This document shows, piece after piece, positions 36,690 to 46,653 of a stretch of 64,000 bases of DNA (position 1 is the first letter of the stretch; every line of letters begins with the position of its first letter). The stretch lies in contig NZ_CP130630.1 of the NCBI RefSeq assembly GCF_030551255.1, positions 7,793,501 through 7,857,500 of the forward strand. Reading direction: 5' to 3'. Origin of the DNA: Streptomyces sp. NL15-2K (GTDB taxonomy: Bacteria; Actinomycetota; Actinomycetes; Streptomycetales; Streptomycetaceae). Under the pieces are notes generated by a model that worked only from the letters and a program-made list of their open reading frames with translations, did not search any database and had not been told where the DNA came from. Both the position numbers and the translations under genes were made by a program.

Positions 36690-36908
36690 CTACGCGCTGC
36701 CGTCCCAGTCGTACGGGCCACCACCGCGCCACTCGATCAGCTCGGGATCGTCGACGGCCATGTCCTCGGCGGGCAGGCCGGCGCGGTGCAGGTACTCCAT
36801 CACGTCGAACAGGCTGTACGCGGTGCCCGCGCGCTCGCCGTGGATCGTCACCTCCCGCCCACCGTCCGGCGAGGGCGGGAGCACGATCACAGGCGGGTGC
36901 TCATCCAT
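36690..36908 (-). CDS. Small conserved hypothetical protein (paralogue A)
   Basis: A 72-residue protein, starting MDEHPPVIVLPP. Its core, GREVTIHGERAGTAYSLFDVMEYLHRAG, is shared with the gene at 56265-56477, as is the ending IEWRGGGP (IEWHGGGP there). The pattern (short strands, GTAYSL, a helix, then LIEW-GGGP) suggests a compact alpha/beta fold. Function is unknown. ATG at 36908 is the natural start; the frame stays open upstream with low-complexity sequence. Confidence 0.7.
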   Translation of the reverse strand: MDEHPPVIVLPPSPDGGREVTIHGERAGTAYSLFDVMEYLHRAGLPAEDMAVDDPELIEWRGGGPYDWDGSA

Positions 36909-37175
36909 GCCACCACCATGCGCCGCAATGCGGCCGAGTGCAGCTTGGCTGTGCGATCCGGACGACAGTGAGGCGCTGTCGCAGGCCCTCTGGCCCTGTC
37001 GTGCGCCCGCCCCCGCCCGCTCCCCCCCCCGGCCCTCCGCCCCCCGCCGCACTGTCGTACATCCCGTGGCGGCATGTACAGATCACGTCCCCCTGGAGGC
37101 AACCTTCCCCACGCACCATCTGCATGCCGCCCCCCCGCCCCCGCGTCCTCGACCACCGACCGTAAGGAAGCACCT
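36909..37175. other. Intergenic region upstream of the phytase gene
   Basis: About 267 bases with a run of ten C residues near 37020 and no gene. It holds the promoters of two divergent genes and, just before 37176, the AAGGAAG ribosome binding site. I did not find convincing PhoP direct repeats, although phytases are often phosphate-regulated. Confidence 0.4.
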
Positions 37176-38486
37176 GTGAGAACGTCCCGCACCGCGCGCA
37201 GAGCCGCCGCCCTCGCCTCGGGCACCGCGCTGGCCACCCTCCTCGCGGCATCCCCGGCCGGGGCGGCCGACCTGCCGACGGTGACCGCCACCAGCGAGAC
37301 CGCCGCCCTCTACGACGACGAGGCCGGCGGCAACTCCGACGCCGACGACCCGGCGATCTGGCGCAACGCCGCCGACCCGGCCCGCAGCCTGGTCGTCGCC
37401 ACCGCCAAGGAGGGCGGCCTGCGCGTCTACGACCTGGACGCGCGCCTCGTGCAGTCGCTGGCCGCCCCGAAGCCGCCCGCCGAGGACGACGCCCCGGGCC
37501 GCTTCAACAACGTCGACCTCGTCTCCGGCCAGCGCACCTCGACCGGCCTCGCCGACGTGGCGGTGGTGAGCGACCGCGGCAACGACCGCCTGCGGATCTA
37601 CCGCATCGACCCGTCGCGCCCCGGCGGCCCGCTGACCGACATCACGGACCCGGCCGCCGCGCCCGTCTTCTCCGCCGACCAGACCGAGATCAACGACCAG
37701 CGCACCGCGTACGGCCTCGCCACCTGGAAGGACAAGTCCACGGGCCGTACCTACGCGCTGGCGAGCCGGCGCGAGCGCACCCGCCTCGCCCTGCTCGAAC
37801 TCGTCCCCACCGCGAACGGCACGGTCGGCTACCGCAAGGTCCGCACCCTCGACCTCCCGTCCTCCTTCCGCCTGCCGAACGGCACCTCCTGGACCCCCTG
37901 CCTGGAGCCCGGCGAGCTCCCGCAGATCGAGGGCATGGTCGTCGACCCGGCCACCGGCACGCTCTACGCCGGCCAGGAGGACGTCGGCATCTGGCGGCTG
38001 CGCGCCGACCTCGCCAACAAGCCGGTGCTCGTCGACAAGGTCAAGGAGTACGGCGTCCCGGGCACGTACGACGAGGCGACCGAGGAGTGCGCGCCGGGTA
38101 CCGACCCCGGCTACGGCGGCACGCGGCTGTCGGCCGACGTCGAGGGCCTGACCATCTACCAGGAGCGGGACGGCGACGGCTACCTGCTCGCCTCCAGCCA
38201 GGGCGACAACACCTTCGCGCTGTACGACCGCGAGGTGAGCGAGGACAACGAGTACGAGGGCGGCTTCCGGATCGGCGCCGCGACGGACACGCTGGACAGC
38301 GTGGAGGAGTCCGACGGAGCGGCCGTACTGAACGCCCCGCTCGGCACCCGCTACCCGCGCGGCCTGCTCGTCGTCCAGGACGGCCACGAGACCCCCGAGG
38401 TACCGGACGGAGAGGGTGGCACGCGGACGGCGACCGGCTTCAAGTTCGTCGACCTCGGCGCGGTGGTGGACGCCACCGGTATGTGA
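37176..38486 (+). CDS. Secreted beta-propeller phytase
   Basis: A 436-residue exported 3-phytase, releasing phosphate from inositol hexakisphosphate. The signal peptide (RRAAALASGTALATLLAASPAGAA) is followed by blades typical of the six-bladed calcium-dependent enzyme: NSDADDPAIWRNAADPARSLVVATAKEGGL, the acidic calcium/substrate sites around RFNNVDLV and ELPQIEGMVVD, and LSADVEGLTIYQERDGDGYLLASSQGDN. The GTG at 37176 follows AAGGAAG. A strong bidirectional hairpin follows the stop. It provides phosphate from soil phytate. Confidence 0.95.
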   Translation: MRTSRTARRAAALASGTALATLLAASPAGAADLPTVTATSETAALYDDEAGGNSDADDPAIWRNAADPARSLVVATAKEGGLRVYDLDARLVQSLAAPKPPAEDDAPGRFNNVDLVSGQRTSTGLADVAVVSDRGNDRLRIYRIDPSRPGGPLTDITDPAAAPVFSADQTEINDQRTAYGLATWKDKSTGRTYALASRRERTRLALLELVPTANGTVGYRKVRTLDLPSSFRLPNGTSWTPCLEPGELPQIEGMVVDPATGTLYAGQEDVGIWRLRADLANKPVLVDKVKEYGVPGTYDEATEECAPGTDPGYGGTRLSADVEGLTIYQERDGDGYLLASSQGDNTFALYDREVSEDNEYEGGFRIGAATDTLDSVEESDGAAVLNAPLGTRYPRGLLVVQDGHETPEVPDGEGGTRTATGFKFVDLGAVVDATGM

Positions 38487-38518
38487 CAGCCGTTGTGACC
38501 GACAGGTGACAGCCGTAC

Positions 38519-38552
38519 GGGGTCCTCAGCCGCGGATGCCGCTGAGGACCCC
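38519..38552. terminator. Bidirectional terminator between phytase and efeB
   Basis: GGGGTCCTCAGC and GCTGAGGACCCC form a perfect 12-bp stem with a 10-base loop, lying between two converging genes. Confidence 0.85.
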
Positions 38553-38575
38553 GCCGAGCGCGACCACCACGTCGG

Positions 38576-39889
38576 TCAGCCCTGTCCCAGCAGGGAGCGT
38601 CCGAACCAGTCGGACCGGTCGCGCACGCCGGGGAGGGCGAAGAAGTAGCCGCCGCCGGTGGGAGTGATGTAGTCGACCAGGGGCTCGTCGATGAGGCGTT
38701 CCTGGGTGGCCTCGAACTGCCGCTTGACGTCCTGCTGATAGCAGCAGAACACCAGTCCCATGTCGAGGTTGCCGACCTTGTCGACACCTCGGTCGTAGTT
38801 GTAGCCGCGCCGCAGGATGCGCGACGCATCCGTCCTGGCGGTACGCGGATTGGCGAGGCGGATGTGGGCGTCGAGCGGGATCGCCTCGCCCTGCGGGTCC
38901 CTGGCGTAGTGGGGCGTGTCGGTCTCGCGGGCACCGTCGAGCGGGGCGCCGGTGTCACGACGCCGGCCGATCATCTGTTCCTGCTCGGTGAGCGAGACCC
39001 GGTCCCAGAACTCCACCCGCATCCGGATGATCCGGATCACCTGGTAGCTGCCTCCGACCGCCCAGGACGGCTCGCCGTCGGCTCCGGTGACCCACACCAG
39101 CTTGTCCATCTCGCGCGCGGAGGAGGTGTCGGGATTGGCGATGCCGTCCTTGAAGCCGAGGAAGTTGCGCTGCGCGCCGGACGGCCGGGAGGGGTTCTGG
39201 AAACCGTCGATACGCCACTTGACCTGCATGGCACCCCGGGTGTGCCGGGCGATGTCGCGCAGCGCGTGCAGCACGGTGTCGGAGTGGCCGGCGCAGATCT
39301 GGAGGGACAGGTCGCCGTGACACTCGGCCGCGTCGAGGTCGTCGTTGGGGAAGGTGCGCATAGGGGTGAGGTGCTGGGGCTTGGCGGCGGAGAGGCCGTA
39401 GCGGTCGCCGCGTCCGTCGCGTCCGTCGCGGTCGTTGAAGAGGGAGGCGCCCAGGCCGACCGTGACGGTCAGACCGTCGGCGGGTATGTCGGGTCCGAGG
39501 ATGCCGTTGTCGGAGGGAGGGGCGCCGACGCCCAGGTCGTCGGGTGCGCCGCCGGTGGTCAGGAAGCGGGCCCGGGTGGTGAGGGTGCGCAGCAGATCGG
39601 CCAGCTCGGCGCGGTTCTCGGCGATGACGTCGAAGGAGACGAAGGCGGCGGCGGTCTGCTGCGGGGTGGTGACACCGGCCTGGTGGACGCCGTGAAAAGG
39701 CACCGGGCCTGTGGCTGCGGCGGTGTCGCCTTCCGCGGCGGCGGCGCTGTCACTTCCGGTGAGCTCGGCCCCGGCGAACCCGGCCGCCCCCGCCGCGCCG
39801 ACAGCGAGGGCGGTCTTGACGAACGTACGACGGCCGGTGGGGCAGGCGCCCTCGTGACCCGGGGTGGGGGCGGGCTGCTGGGACGTCAT
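38576..39889 (-). CDS. efeB: Dye-decolourising peroxidase EfeB (Tat-exported)
   Basis: A 437-residue heme peroxidase of the DyP family. The twin-arginine signal ([19 protein letters not shown]) shows export of the folded protein through Tat. The DyP GxxDG motif is in [13 protein letters not shown], and the proximal heme His and distal Arg regions are in the second half (around [13 protein letters not shown] and [11 protein letters not shown]). In the EfeUOB iron system EfeB oxidises ferrous iron or removes iron from heme at the cell surface. It is 49 bases downstream of the efeU-efeO gene on the same strand. Confidence 0.94.
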   Translation of the reverse strand: MTSQQPAPTPGHEGACPTGRRTFVKTALAVGAAGAAGFAGAELTGSDSAAAAEGDTAAATGPVPFHGVHQAGVTTPQQTAAAFVSFDVIAENRAELADLLRTLTTRARFLTTGGAPDDLGVGAPPSDNGILGPDIPADGLTVTVGLGASLFNDRDGRDGRGDRYGLSAAKPQHLTPMRTFPNDDLDAAECHGDLSLQICAGHSDTVLHALRDIARHTRGAMQVKWRIDGFQNPSRPSGAQRNFLGFKDGIANPDTSSAREMDKLVWVTGADGEPSWAVGGSYQVIRIIRMRVEFWDRVSLTEQEQMIGRRRDTGAPLDGARETDTPHYARDPQGEAIPLDAHIRLANPRTARTDASRILRRGYNYDRGVDKVGNLDMGLVFCCYQQDVKRQFEATQERLIDEPLVDYITPTGGGYFFALPGVRDRSDWFGRSLLGQG

Positions 39890-39938
39890 CGGGGTGGGGT
39901 CCTCTCTGCGCTGATACGGGGCTCACGCGGCCTTGGGC

Positions 39939-42023
39939 TCATGCGGCCTTGCGGATTTCCAACAGGTCGGGAATCGGGGCGAGTTGTTCCAGCAGCTCCC
40001 CCATGGCGCCGTCGAGCCGCGCGTGGGTGACGGCGGGAAGGCTGTCGACGGGCGTCCAACTGCCGTCCTTACGGCGAGCGGAGAGCACCAGCCGCTCGGT
40101 ACGCCGCATCCAACTGCCCACGGACGTAAGGACCTTGGGATCACGCCGCTCGATCAGCGGACGCAACAGCCCAAGCAGCACCCGAGTTCCCTCGATGTTG
40201 GCCTCGGTGGTGGCCAGGGTGGTCCCGCTGCCGTAGTCGGTGGCGTCGGTCAGCTCCTGCTGGAGGGTGCCCTCAAGGATTTCGTGGGTACGCAGCGGCA
40301 GGTCGCCCGGGTCGAAGTCCTGATGCGGGAAGTCCCGCCGCAGGCCGGCGATGTCGGAGCCGAGCCGCCGGGCAGGCGTGCGGAGGGAGTCGGCCGACTC
40401 ACCGTGCCACAGCCCGTACTCGACGCGATGGAATCCGGTGAATCGGGCGTCCTTCACGCCGTGGGGCAGCCCGGCCGTGGTCCCGTTGATCCTCGCGTCA
40501 AAGTCCCCGAACGTCCCGTAGGCGGCACCGAGCGAGGCGTACTCCTCGTGCGCGGCCAGCCAGTCCCGGCGGGCACGGTCGAGGTGCCCGGCGTCGATGT
40601 CGTGCTGGAGGCCCCGGGTCCGGCTCTGGAGCACGGCCAGCCCTTTCTGCACATAGGCCCGGTAGGAGGCGAGCGGCGCGGCGAGATCCTTCTCGGACAC
40701 CGGCAGTACGGCCGTCTCGGCACCGCCACCCGTGACGCGCACGGCGGCAGAGGTGACGGCCTTGCCGCCGGCCGGCACGCACCGCCAGGCGTAACTCCCG
40801 CTGCCGATCGTGGCGGTGAGGGTGCGGGTGGTACCGGGAGCGATGCCCTCGACCTCGCCGTAGACGGCGGCCGTGGCGGGGTCGATCAGGTAGGCCTCGA
40901 CGGTGCTCCGGCCGGAGTTGCGCACCTGGAAGGAGCGGCGGCCGGGCTCGGGGGCGGAGAATCCCTTGCCGCAGTCGGCCGGGGAGACGGTGACGGTGGT
41001 GGCGGGGGGTTTGTCACCGCTGACGGCTACGAGGATGCCGGCGAGGAGGGCTGGGGCGGTGAGGGCAGCCACGGGGACCACCCAGCGGGGGAGCCGTCGC
41101 GGAGCGGATGGTGCGGGTGCGGGTGCGGGTGCGGGTGCGGGTGCGGGCGCTGGCGCTGGCGGATTGGCCGAGGGCACGTGTGCAGCACGCGCCCCAGGTA
41201 TGGCACGCACCCCCCGCACGAACAGAGCCATCACCACGACGAGATAGGAGCCGTAGGCCGCCACCTGAAGCCACGTCATCTGCGGGGTCACGTTGAGCGT
41301 GCCGCTGACCAACGTGGCGTACCAGGACCCGGAATCGATGCTCCCCGACAGATCGAAGGCGTACGCAGCCGCCCCCGGCAGCAAGCCCCCCTCCTGAAGG
41401 TCACGCATCCCGTATCCGAGCACCCCGGCCGCGATCACGATGAGCGCGACGCCGGTGAAGGTGAAGAACCGAGTCAGATTCAGCCGAAGCACACGCCGAT
41501 ACAGCCCCCAGCAGACCCCGCCGGCCAACACCAGCCCCGCCCCCGCCCCGACGAGCGGCCCGGCGGACTCCCCGGCGGCCTGCCCCGTGGTCCACAGGAA
41601 CAGGGCGGTCTCCAACCCTTCACGCCCGACGGCGAGGAAGGAGATGACGACCAGCATGCCCGCGCCCGTGCCAGGCCCGCCCCCCAGGGCGTCGGTGACC
41701 TTCTCCTTGATCTCCCCGGAGAAACTCCGCGCCGACCGACGCATCCAGAACACCATGGCGGTGACAAAGGCGACCGCGACGACACTGAGCACACCGCCGA
41801 ACGCCTCCTGCGCCTGCCCGGACAACCCGGCCGAGGTGAAGGTCAGCACGGCCCCGAACCCCATGGACACACCCACGGCGGCCAGCACCCCGGTCCACAC
41901 ATGAGGCAGCCGCGACCGCTGACCGGCCCGCACGAGAGTGGCCACCAGCACCGAAACGATCAGCCCGGCTTCCAGCCCCTCACGCAGCCCGATCAAAAAA
42001 CTCGGCAGCGCGTTGTCCCACAC
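39939..42023 (-). CDS. efeUO: EfeU-EfeO fusion: ferrous/ferric iron permease joined to its periplasmic-type binding partner
   Basis: A 694-residue protein combining two iron-uptake components. The N-terminal half is an FTR1/EfeU permease with two REGLE motifs (REGLEAGL near residue 14 and REGLETALF near 140) and about seven helices. A (Pro-Ala)n linker encoded by GGGTGC repeats (about 41110-41160) and one more membrane helix lead to an EfeO part: a cupredoxin-like domain (VSPADCGKGF, SYAWRC) and a C-terminal M75 domain with the HxxE motif in GFHRVEYGLW. In most bacteria EfeU and EfeO are separate. GTG at 42023 follows GAGGGGAG. An iron box lies 66 bases upstream. Confidence 0.93.
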   Translation of the reverse strand: MWDNALPSFLIGLREGLEAGLIVSVLVATLVRAGQRSRLPHVWTGVLAAVGVSMGFGAVLTFTSAGLSGQAQEAFGGVLSVVAVAFVTAMVFWMRRSARSFSGEIKEKVTDALGGGPGTGAGMLVVISFLAVGREGLETALFLWTTGQAAGESAGPLVGAGAGLVLAGGVCWGLYRRVLRLNLTRFFTFTGVALIVIAAGVLGYGMRDLQEGGLLPGAAAYAFDLSGSIDSGSWYATLVSGTLNVTPQMTWLQVAAYGSYLVVVMALFVRGVRAIPGARAAHVPSANPPAPAPAPAPAPAPAPAPSAPRRLPRWVVPVAALTAPALLAGILVAVSGDKPPATTVTVSPADCGKGFSAPEPGRRSFQVRNSGRSTVEAYLIDPATAAVYGEVEGIAPGTTRTLTATIGSGSYAWRCVPAGGKAVTSAAVRVTGGGAETAVLPVSEKDLAAPLASYRAYVQKGLAVLQSRTRGLQHDIDAGHLDRARRDWLAAHEEYASLGAAYGTFGDFDARINGTTAGLPHGVKDARFTGFHRVEYGLWHGESADSLRTPARRLGSDIAGLRRDFPHQDFDPGDLPLRTHEILEGTLQQELTDATDYGSGTTLATTEANIEGTRVLLGLLRPLIERRDPKVLTSVGSWMRRTERLVLSARRKDGSWTPVDSLPAVTHARLDGAMGELLEQLAPIPDLLEIRKAA

Positions 42024-42088
42024 CAGAGAACTCCCCTCGGGAACGCCACGGACGCCCCCGACACGGCCGTATTCCGGCCAAGGTGGGC

Positions 42089-42107
42089 TTAGCGTAGGCA
42101 AACCTAA
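42089..42107 (-). promoter_or_regulatory. Iron box (DmdR1/IdeR-type operator) of the efe operon
   Basis: On the reverse strand the sequence TTAGGTTTGCCTACGCTAA matches the actinobacterial iron box TTAGGTTAGGCTAACCTAA at 15 of 19 positions with symmetric TTAG/CTAA ends. DmdR1 in Streptomyces represses iron uptake genes at such sites when iron is sufficient. The position before efeUO fits this control. Confidence 0.82.
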
Positions 42108-42294
42108 CCATCTGCGATGGGGCTGGAGTTGAGACTGGAGTAAGAGTCCGGTAGGAGCCTGAGCAGCCGCTCTCTGTCGTGGGCCGGTCATGGGGCCCGA
42201 GGCGCCACAGGGGCCAGAGGGGCCCGAAAAACGCCTGCGTTCCCCGGCGATCTCCGTCGTACGCTGACGTCCGCTGTCAGCCGAGGGAGGACGC

Positions 42295-44724
42295 ATGGGG
42301 ATAAGAAGCCTGACCCGTACCGAAGCCGAGCGCCGGGCCGCGCTGTTGACGGTCGACCGGTACGACGTGGAAATCGACCTCACCGCCCTGCCCGACGGAC
42401 CGGACATCCGATGCGTCTCCACCGTGACCTTCACCTGCGGCGAGCCGGGCGCGGAGACCTTCGTGGACTGCGCGTCACAGGTACGCAGCGCCACCCTGAA
42501 CGGCACCGCCCTCACCCCCACCGGTGACGGCCGTATCCCCCTCCCCGCCCTGGCCGAGCGCAACGTGCTGCGCGTGGAGAGCATCCAGGCCGACACGGCC
42601 ACGGGCCAGGGCGTGCACAAGGCGACCGACCCGGCGGACGGCGAGGTCTACGTGTGGATGAGCTTCGAACCCGACGAGGCCCGGTTCGTATGGGCGTGCT
42701 TCGACCAACCCGACCTCAAGGCCCCGCACGCCTTCACCGTCACGGCCCCGCCCGCATGGACGGTCACGAGCAACTCCGGCGACGCACGCGTCGAGGAGCT
42801 GGGCTCGGCTCGCCGCTGGACCTTCCCCGACACCCCACCCCTCTCGACGTACAACACCGTCGTCAACGCGGGCCCCTTCCACGAGATCCGCCGCGAGACC
42901 GACGGCCACGACCTCGGCCTCTACGCCCGCCGCTCCCTCGCCCCGATCCTCGACCGCGACGCCGACGAGATCTTCACCCTCACCCGCCAGGGCCTCGCCT
43001 TCTTCGGCGAGGCCTTCGTGATGCCGTTCCCGCAGCGCAAGTACGACCAGGTGTTCGTGCCCGAGTTCGGCGGCGCCATGGAGAACTACGGCTGCGTGAC
43101 CTGGTCCGACGCCTTCCTGCGGCGGGCCACACCGACGCCCGCCGAGAGTGAGCTGCTCGCGAAGGTGCTCCTGCACGAGATGGCGCACATGTGGTTCGGC
43201 AACATCGTCACCATGCGCTGGTGGGACGACCTCTGGCTGAACGAGGCGTTCGCGGAGTTCGCCTGTCACTGGGCCGCCGAGCGCGCCACCCGGTACACCG
43301 ACGCGTGGGCAGGCCACCTGGTGGGCGACAAGCTCACGGCGTACCTGTCCGACCAGGGCCCCGTCTCCCACCCGATCCACCAGCCCATCCACGACGTCGC
43401 TCAGGCCGCGTCGATCTTCGACAACATCACCTACCCCAAGGGCGCCTCCGTCCTCCAACAGCTCATGACGTACGTAGGCGAAGAGCGCTTCAGGGCCGGC
43501 ATGACCGCCTACTTCGCCCGCCACGCATGGGGCAACACCACACTCCAGGACCTGATCGACGCCCTCTCCGAGTCCGGCGGCCGCGACCTGGACGCCTGGC
43601 GCACGGCGTGGCTCGAGACGGCAGGCACCGACCGCTTCTCACTGGAGCGCGACGGCGAGACGGTCACGCTGGTGGCCGCCGACACCCCGCGCCCGCAGGT
43701 GCTGGCAGTGGGCGCGTACGGCGGCAACGGCGAAGCCCTGGAACGCAGGACGCTGGTGCGGGTAGAGGTGACGCAGACTCGCACCCCGATCACCGGCCTC
43801 CCACCCGAGGCGGACGTCCTGCTGATCAACGACGACGACCTGACCTTCGCCACGACCCGCCCGGATCCCACCACCAGGGACGCCCTCTTCCGTACGGCGG
43901 CACAGCTGCCCACGGCCATCTCCCGGGGCGTGGCCGCCGCCACCGTATGGGACATGCTGACGACCGGCGAGGCCACGGCAGCGGAAGCCGGACGGTGCCT
44001 CACCGCGGTCCTGGCGGCCGAGACATCCGACGCCGTGATCGAGCCGTACCTGACCCTCGCCGCGAACATCGCCGAACTCTGGGCCTCGCCCGGCGAACGC
44101 GCCGACCTGACGGCGGCGGTGGCGACAACCTGCCGCCGCCTCGCCACGAACCCCGGCCGCCGCCAGGTCGCACTGCGCGGCCTGGCCCGCACCGCGACGA
44201 ACGCGGACGACCTGACCTGGCTCCGCGAACAGGCAGGCGACGACGTGGACCTGCACTGGCGCGCGCTGGTCCGCGAGGCGGAACTGGGCGGCGACGTCTC
44301 CTCCGAAGCCGCCCTCCTCCTCGAACGCGACCCGGACCCAGACGCCTGGATCCGCGCCCTCACCGTACGAGCCGCCATCCCCGACCCCGCCACGAAGGCA
44401 GAGGTCTGGCAGAAGCTGGCCGTGGACCGCGCGGTCCCCGTCAGCTCGGTCGCCCAAGTGGCAACGGCCTTCTGGCGCCCCGCCCAGGACGCCCTGCTGA
44501 CCCCCTACACCCAGCGCTACCTGGACTCGATCCCGCACCTGCACGAAGGCGGGATGATCCCGGCGATGGTCTACACGGGCCGCCTCTTCCCACCGCACGC
44601 CATCGACTCCACGTACATCGAAAAGGCCCAACAGGCGTCCCAGGACGCAGCCCCGGTGGTCCGCAACACACTCCTGGAACGCTCGGACGCGGTCAGCCGG
44701 ATGCTGCGCGCCCGCTCAACCTGA
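42295..44724 (+). CDS. pepN: Aminopeptidase N (M1 zinc metallopeptidase)
   Basis: An 809-residue M1 aminopeptidase that removes N-terminal residues from peptides in the cytoplasm. It carries the exopeptidase motif FGGAMENYG and the zinc site HEMAHMWFGN with the third ligand Glu in WLNEAFAEF. The C-terminal ERAP1-like helical domain ends in AVSRMLRARST. ATG at 42295 follows GGGAGGAC. The 3' end overlaps the opposing ATPase gene by 32 bases. Confidence 0.95.
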   Translation: MGIRSLTRTEAERRAALLTVDRYDVEIDLTALPDGPDIRCVSTVTFTCGEPGAETFVDCASQVRSATLNGTALTPTGDGRIPLPALAERNVLRVESIQADTATGQGVHKATDPADGEVYVWMSFEPDEARFVWACFDQPDLKAPHAFTVTAPPAWTVTSNSGDARVEELGSARRWTFPDTPPLSTYNTVVNAGPFHEIRRETDGHDLGLYARRSLAPILDRDADEIFTLTRQGLAFFGEAFVMPFPQRKYDQVFVPEFGGAMENYGCVTWSDAFLRRATPTPAESELLAKVLLHEMAHMWFGNIVTMRWWDDLWLNEAFAEFACHWAAERATRYTDAWAGHLVGDKLTAYLSDQGPVSHPIHQPIHDVAQAASIFDNITYPKGASVLQQLMTYVGEERFRAGMTAYFARHAWGNTTLQDLIDALSESGGRDLDAWRTAWLETAGTDRFSLERDGETVTLVAADTPRPQVLAVGAYGGNGEALERRTLVRVEVTQTRTPITGLPPEADVLLINDDDLTFATTRPDPTTRDALFRTAAQLPTAISRGVAAATVWDMLTTGEATAAEAGRCLTAVLAAETSDAVIEPYLTLAANIAELWASPGERADLTAAVATTCRRLATNPGRRQVALRGLARTATNADDLTWLREQAGDDVDLHWRALVREAELGGDVSSEAALLLERDPDPDAWIRALTVRAAIPDPATKAEVWQKLAVDRAVPVSSVAQVATAFWRPAQDALLTPYTQRYLDSIPHLHEGGMIPAMVYTGRLFPPHAIDSTYIEKAQQASQDAAPVVRNTLLERSDAVSRMLRARST

Positions 44725-45172
44725 TCTCAGCCCAAACCGTCTTCCCTGCCGGCGGCCACGCCTCGCTACCCCACCGCGTAGCGAGCGAGCCGACGATAAG
44801 CAGCCCGCGCCCCGCTTCTTCCTCGGTGGACGGGGTGGTACGAGGCAAGGGGCGCCGATCGCCCCGCAAATCCGTCACTTCGATACGGAGCGTGTCCGGG
44901 CTCTCGACGACAAGAGCGAGCCGGAACCCTCGACCCGCCACCCGCCCATGGGTCACCGCGTTGGTCGCCAGTTCGGCCACGACCATGGCCGCAGACTCAC
45001 TGACCGAGCAGGTCTCGGGCCAGCCCCACTGGGCGAGCTGCTGCACGGCCAACAGCCGGGCGAGGCGGGCGCCGCGCGGGGTGGAACTGAGGAGTTGGGT
45101 GAAGCGGCGGGTGGATTGCGCAGCGGCGGGAGCGGCAGGAGCGGATTGAGGGGTGGAGATTTCTGACTTCAT
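44693..45172 (-). CDS. RsbW-like ATP-binding protein (anti-sigma regulatory type)
   Basis: A 159-residue GHKL ATPase-domain protein of the kind abundant in Streptomyces. Motifs: N-box MVVAELATNAVTHGRV, G-box IEVTDLRGD (weak) and GRGLLIVGSLATRWG. It lacks a sensor domain and could act as an anti-sigma factor or as partner of the adjacent XRE/DUF397 pair, with which it is commonly found. It is divergent from the XRE gene. Confidence 0.85.
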   Translation of the reverse strand: MKSEISTPQSAPAAPAAAQSTRRFTQLLSSTPRGARLARLLAVQQLAQWGWPETCSVSESAAMVVAELATNAVTHGRVAGRGFRLALVVESPDTLRIEVTDLRGDRRPLPRTTPSTEEEAGRGLLIVGSLATRWGSEAWPPAGKTVWAEIRLSGRAASG

Positions 45173-45313
45173 GTCACCGAGCGTGGCCGTCCCGCTCTAC
45201 CCTGACCAGGGAATCCTTCGGTACGCAGGGTGTGCGTACCGGTACGGACGGTGTCCTGTACGGGGTGTCGGCCGTGACCTGGTTGGGGCGTAGGACAGCA
45301 AGGCGGGTGCGAC

Positions 45314-46171
45314 ATGACGGTGACGGAGCCGCAGGAGACGTACGACGAGGGTGAGCAGGCCAGTGACCTGAACCGGGCGATCGGCAAGCAGGTCAAGGTA
45401 CTTCGGGAGCAGGCCGGCCTCACGCAGAAGGAGCTGGGGGACCGGCTCGGGTATAGCGAGGATCTGATCTCGTCGCTGGAGCGGGGGAGACGTACGCCAC
45501 AGCGGGAGTTCTTGGACGCGGCGGACGAACTGCTGGACGCCAGGGGCCTGTTGAACGCCACGGTCGAGGATGTGGAGAAGGCCAAGGCGAAGGCGAGGGT
45601 TCGGCATCCGGCTTGGTTTCGGGACTACGCGCGGCTGGAGCGAGAAGCCGTCGAGATCAACTTCTACAACAACCATGATGTCCCTGGCCTGTTGCAGACT
45701 GAGCGGCGGACCCGCGCACTGTACGAGATGCGCAAGCCGCTGTTGGACGAGGAGACCATCGAGCAGCGGGTGTCCTCGCGGATGGCCCGTCAGGAGATCC
45801 TGACCGGTTGGCCTCCGCCCATGGTCACCGCCGTCATCGAGGAAGTGGTTCTGCGGCGCTGCCTTGGCGGCCAGGAGATCCACAGAGAGCAGCTCGAACA
45901 ACTGCTCAAACTCGGACGGTTGCGCAACGTGGAGCTCCAGGTGATGCCCACGGAGCGCTTGGAGCACGCCGGGATGGGCGGTCCTTTCGTGCTGCTCACG
46001 CCGAAGGGCAAAGCCCAGATGGGATACACCGAGGCGCAGAACTCCAGCCGACTGATCACGGACCCTGAGGAAGTACGTATCCTGGCGGCACGGTACGGCA
46101 GCATCAGGGCCCAGGCGCTCACCATGCGGGAGTCCCTCGCCCTGATCGAGGACTTGCTGGGGGAACGATGA
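45314..46171 (+). CDS. XRE family regulator with DUF5753 domain
   Basis: A 285-residue regulator. A helix-turn-helix (about 20-75) reads [44 protein letters not shown]; the rest is the DUF5753 effector domain with [22 protein letters not shown] and [18 protein letters not shown]. Such proteins work together with a DUF397 partner and an ATPase, and some, like WhiJ and AbaA-locus proteins, influence development or antibiotic production. The stop overlaps the DUF397 gene start by 4 bases. Confidence 0.92.
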   Translation: MTVTEPQETYDEGEQASDLNRAIGKQVKVLREQAGLTQKELGDRLGYSEDLISSLERGRRTPQREFLDAADELLDARGLLNATVEDVEKAKAKARVRHPAWFRDYARLEREAVEINFYNNHDVPGLLQTERRTRALYEMRKPLLDEETIEQRVSSRMARQEILTGWPPPMVTAVIEEVVLRRCLGGQEIHREQLEQLLKLGRLRNVELQVMPTERLEHAGMGGPFVLLTPKGKAQMGYTEAQNSSRLITDPEEVRILAARYGSIRAQALTMRESLALIEDLLGER

Positions 46172-46362
46172 GCACTGCGGAACCCGCGCGACTCGCTTGG
46201 TTCAAGAGCAGCTACAGCGGCAATGAGGGCGGCGAGTGCCTCGAAGTCGCTGCAACTCCCGGCACCGTCCATGTCCGCGACTCGAAGGCCCCCACCCGCG
46301 CTCAGCTGGCCTTCGCCGCCTCAAAGTGGGCCGCGTTCGTACAGTACGCGGCCCAGGGGTGA
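46168..46362 (+). CDS. DUF397 protein
   Basis: A 64-residue DUF397 protein. The hallmark [18 protein letters not shown] is followed by VHVRDSKAP and [15 protein letters not shown]. It is co-translated with the XRE gene through an ATGA overlap, the standard pairing in Streptomyces. These proteins are thought to bind and modulate the XRE partner. Confidence 0.94.
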   Translation: MSTAEPARLAWFKSSYSGNEGGECLEVAATPGTVHVRDSKAPTRAQLAFAASKWAAFVQYAAQG

Positions 46363-46653
46363 CGCACGGGTGGGAGCGGGGCCCACAGCGCCTACGCACT
46401 GCAGAGGACGAGTCAGTCGGTGGCATGCGCCCGCACCCAGGGACTCGAACACCATCAACAGTTCACTGACGGCGCCTAGCGAACACTCCACTCGCGGGAC
46501 GACGGAGTAGCTGCTCTCCCGGAAGCACGCCACCGCGAAGCGATCATGGTGTAAGCAAGGCTGTGGACGTGCGTCGGCGAGCTTGCAGCGTCAAGTAAAC
46601 CCGTGCGGCGCATAGCAGGACGTTCGCCTGATGTCGTTCAGGAGTGGGGGAGT
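46363..46653. other. Intergenic region at the edge of the accessory island
   Basis: About 290 bases without a gene. The GC content falls through this stretch toward the HNH gene. GGAGTGGGGGAG just before 46654 is that gene's ribosome binding site. No integrase gene or clear attachment repeat was recognised. Confidence 0.4.

Noticed and set aside
36909..37175. PhoP boxes upstream of the phytase gene
   Set aside because: No pair of 11-base GTTCA-type direct repeats could be found by eye.
41110..41160. GGGTGC repeats as a CRISPR-like or regulatory array
   Set aside because: They are short six-base tandem units within a coding Pro-Ala linker, with no spacers.
46425..46470. GGGACTCGAAC near 46440 looks like the T-arm of a tRNA on the reverse strand, a possible island attachment site
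   Set aside because: The flanking bases do not pair as a T-stem, there is no acceptor stem or CCA, and no matching direct repeat was found at the other side of the island.
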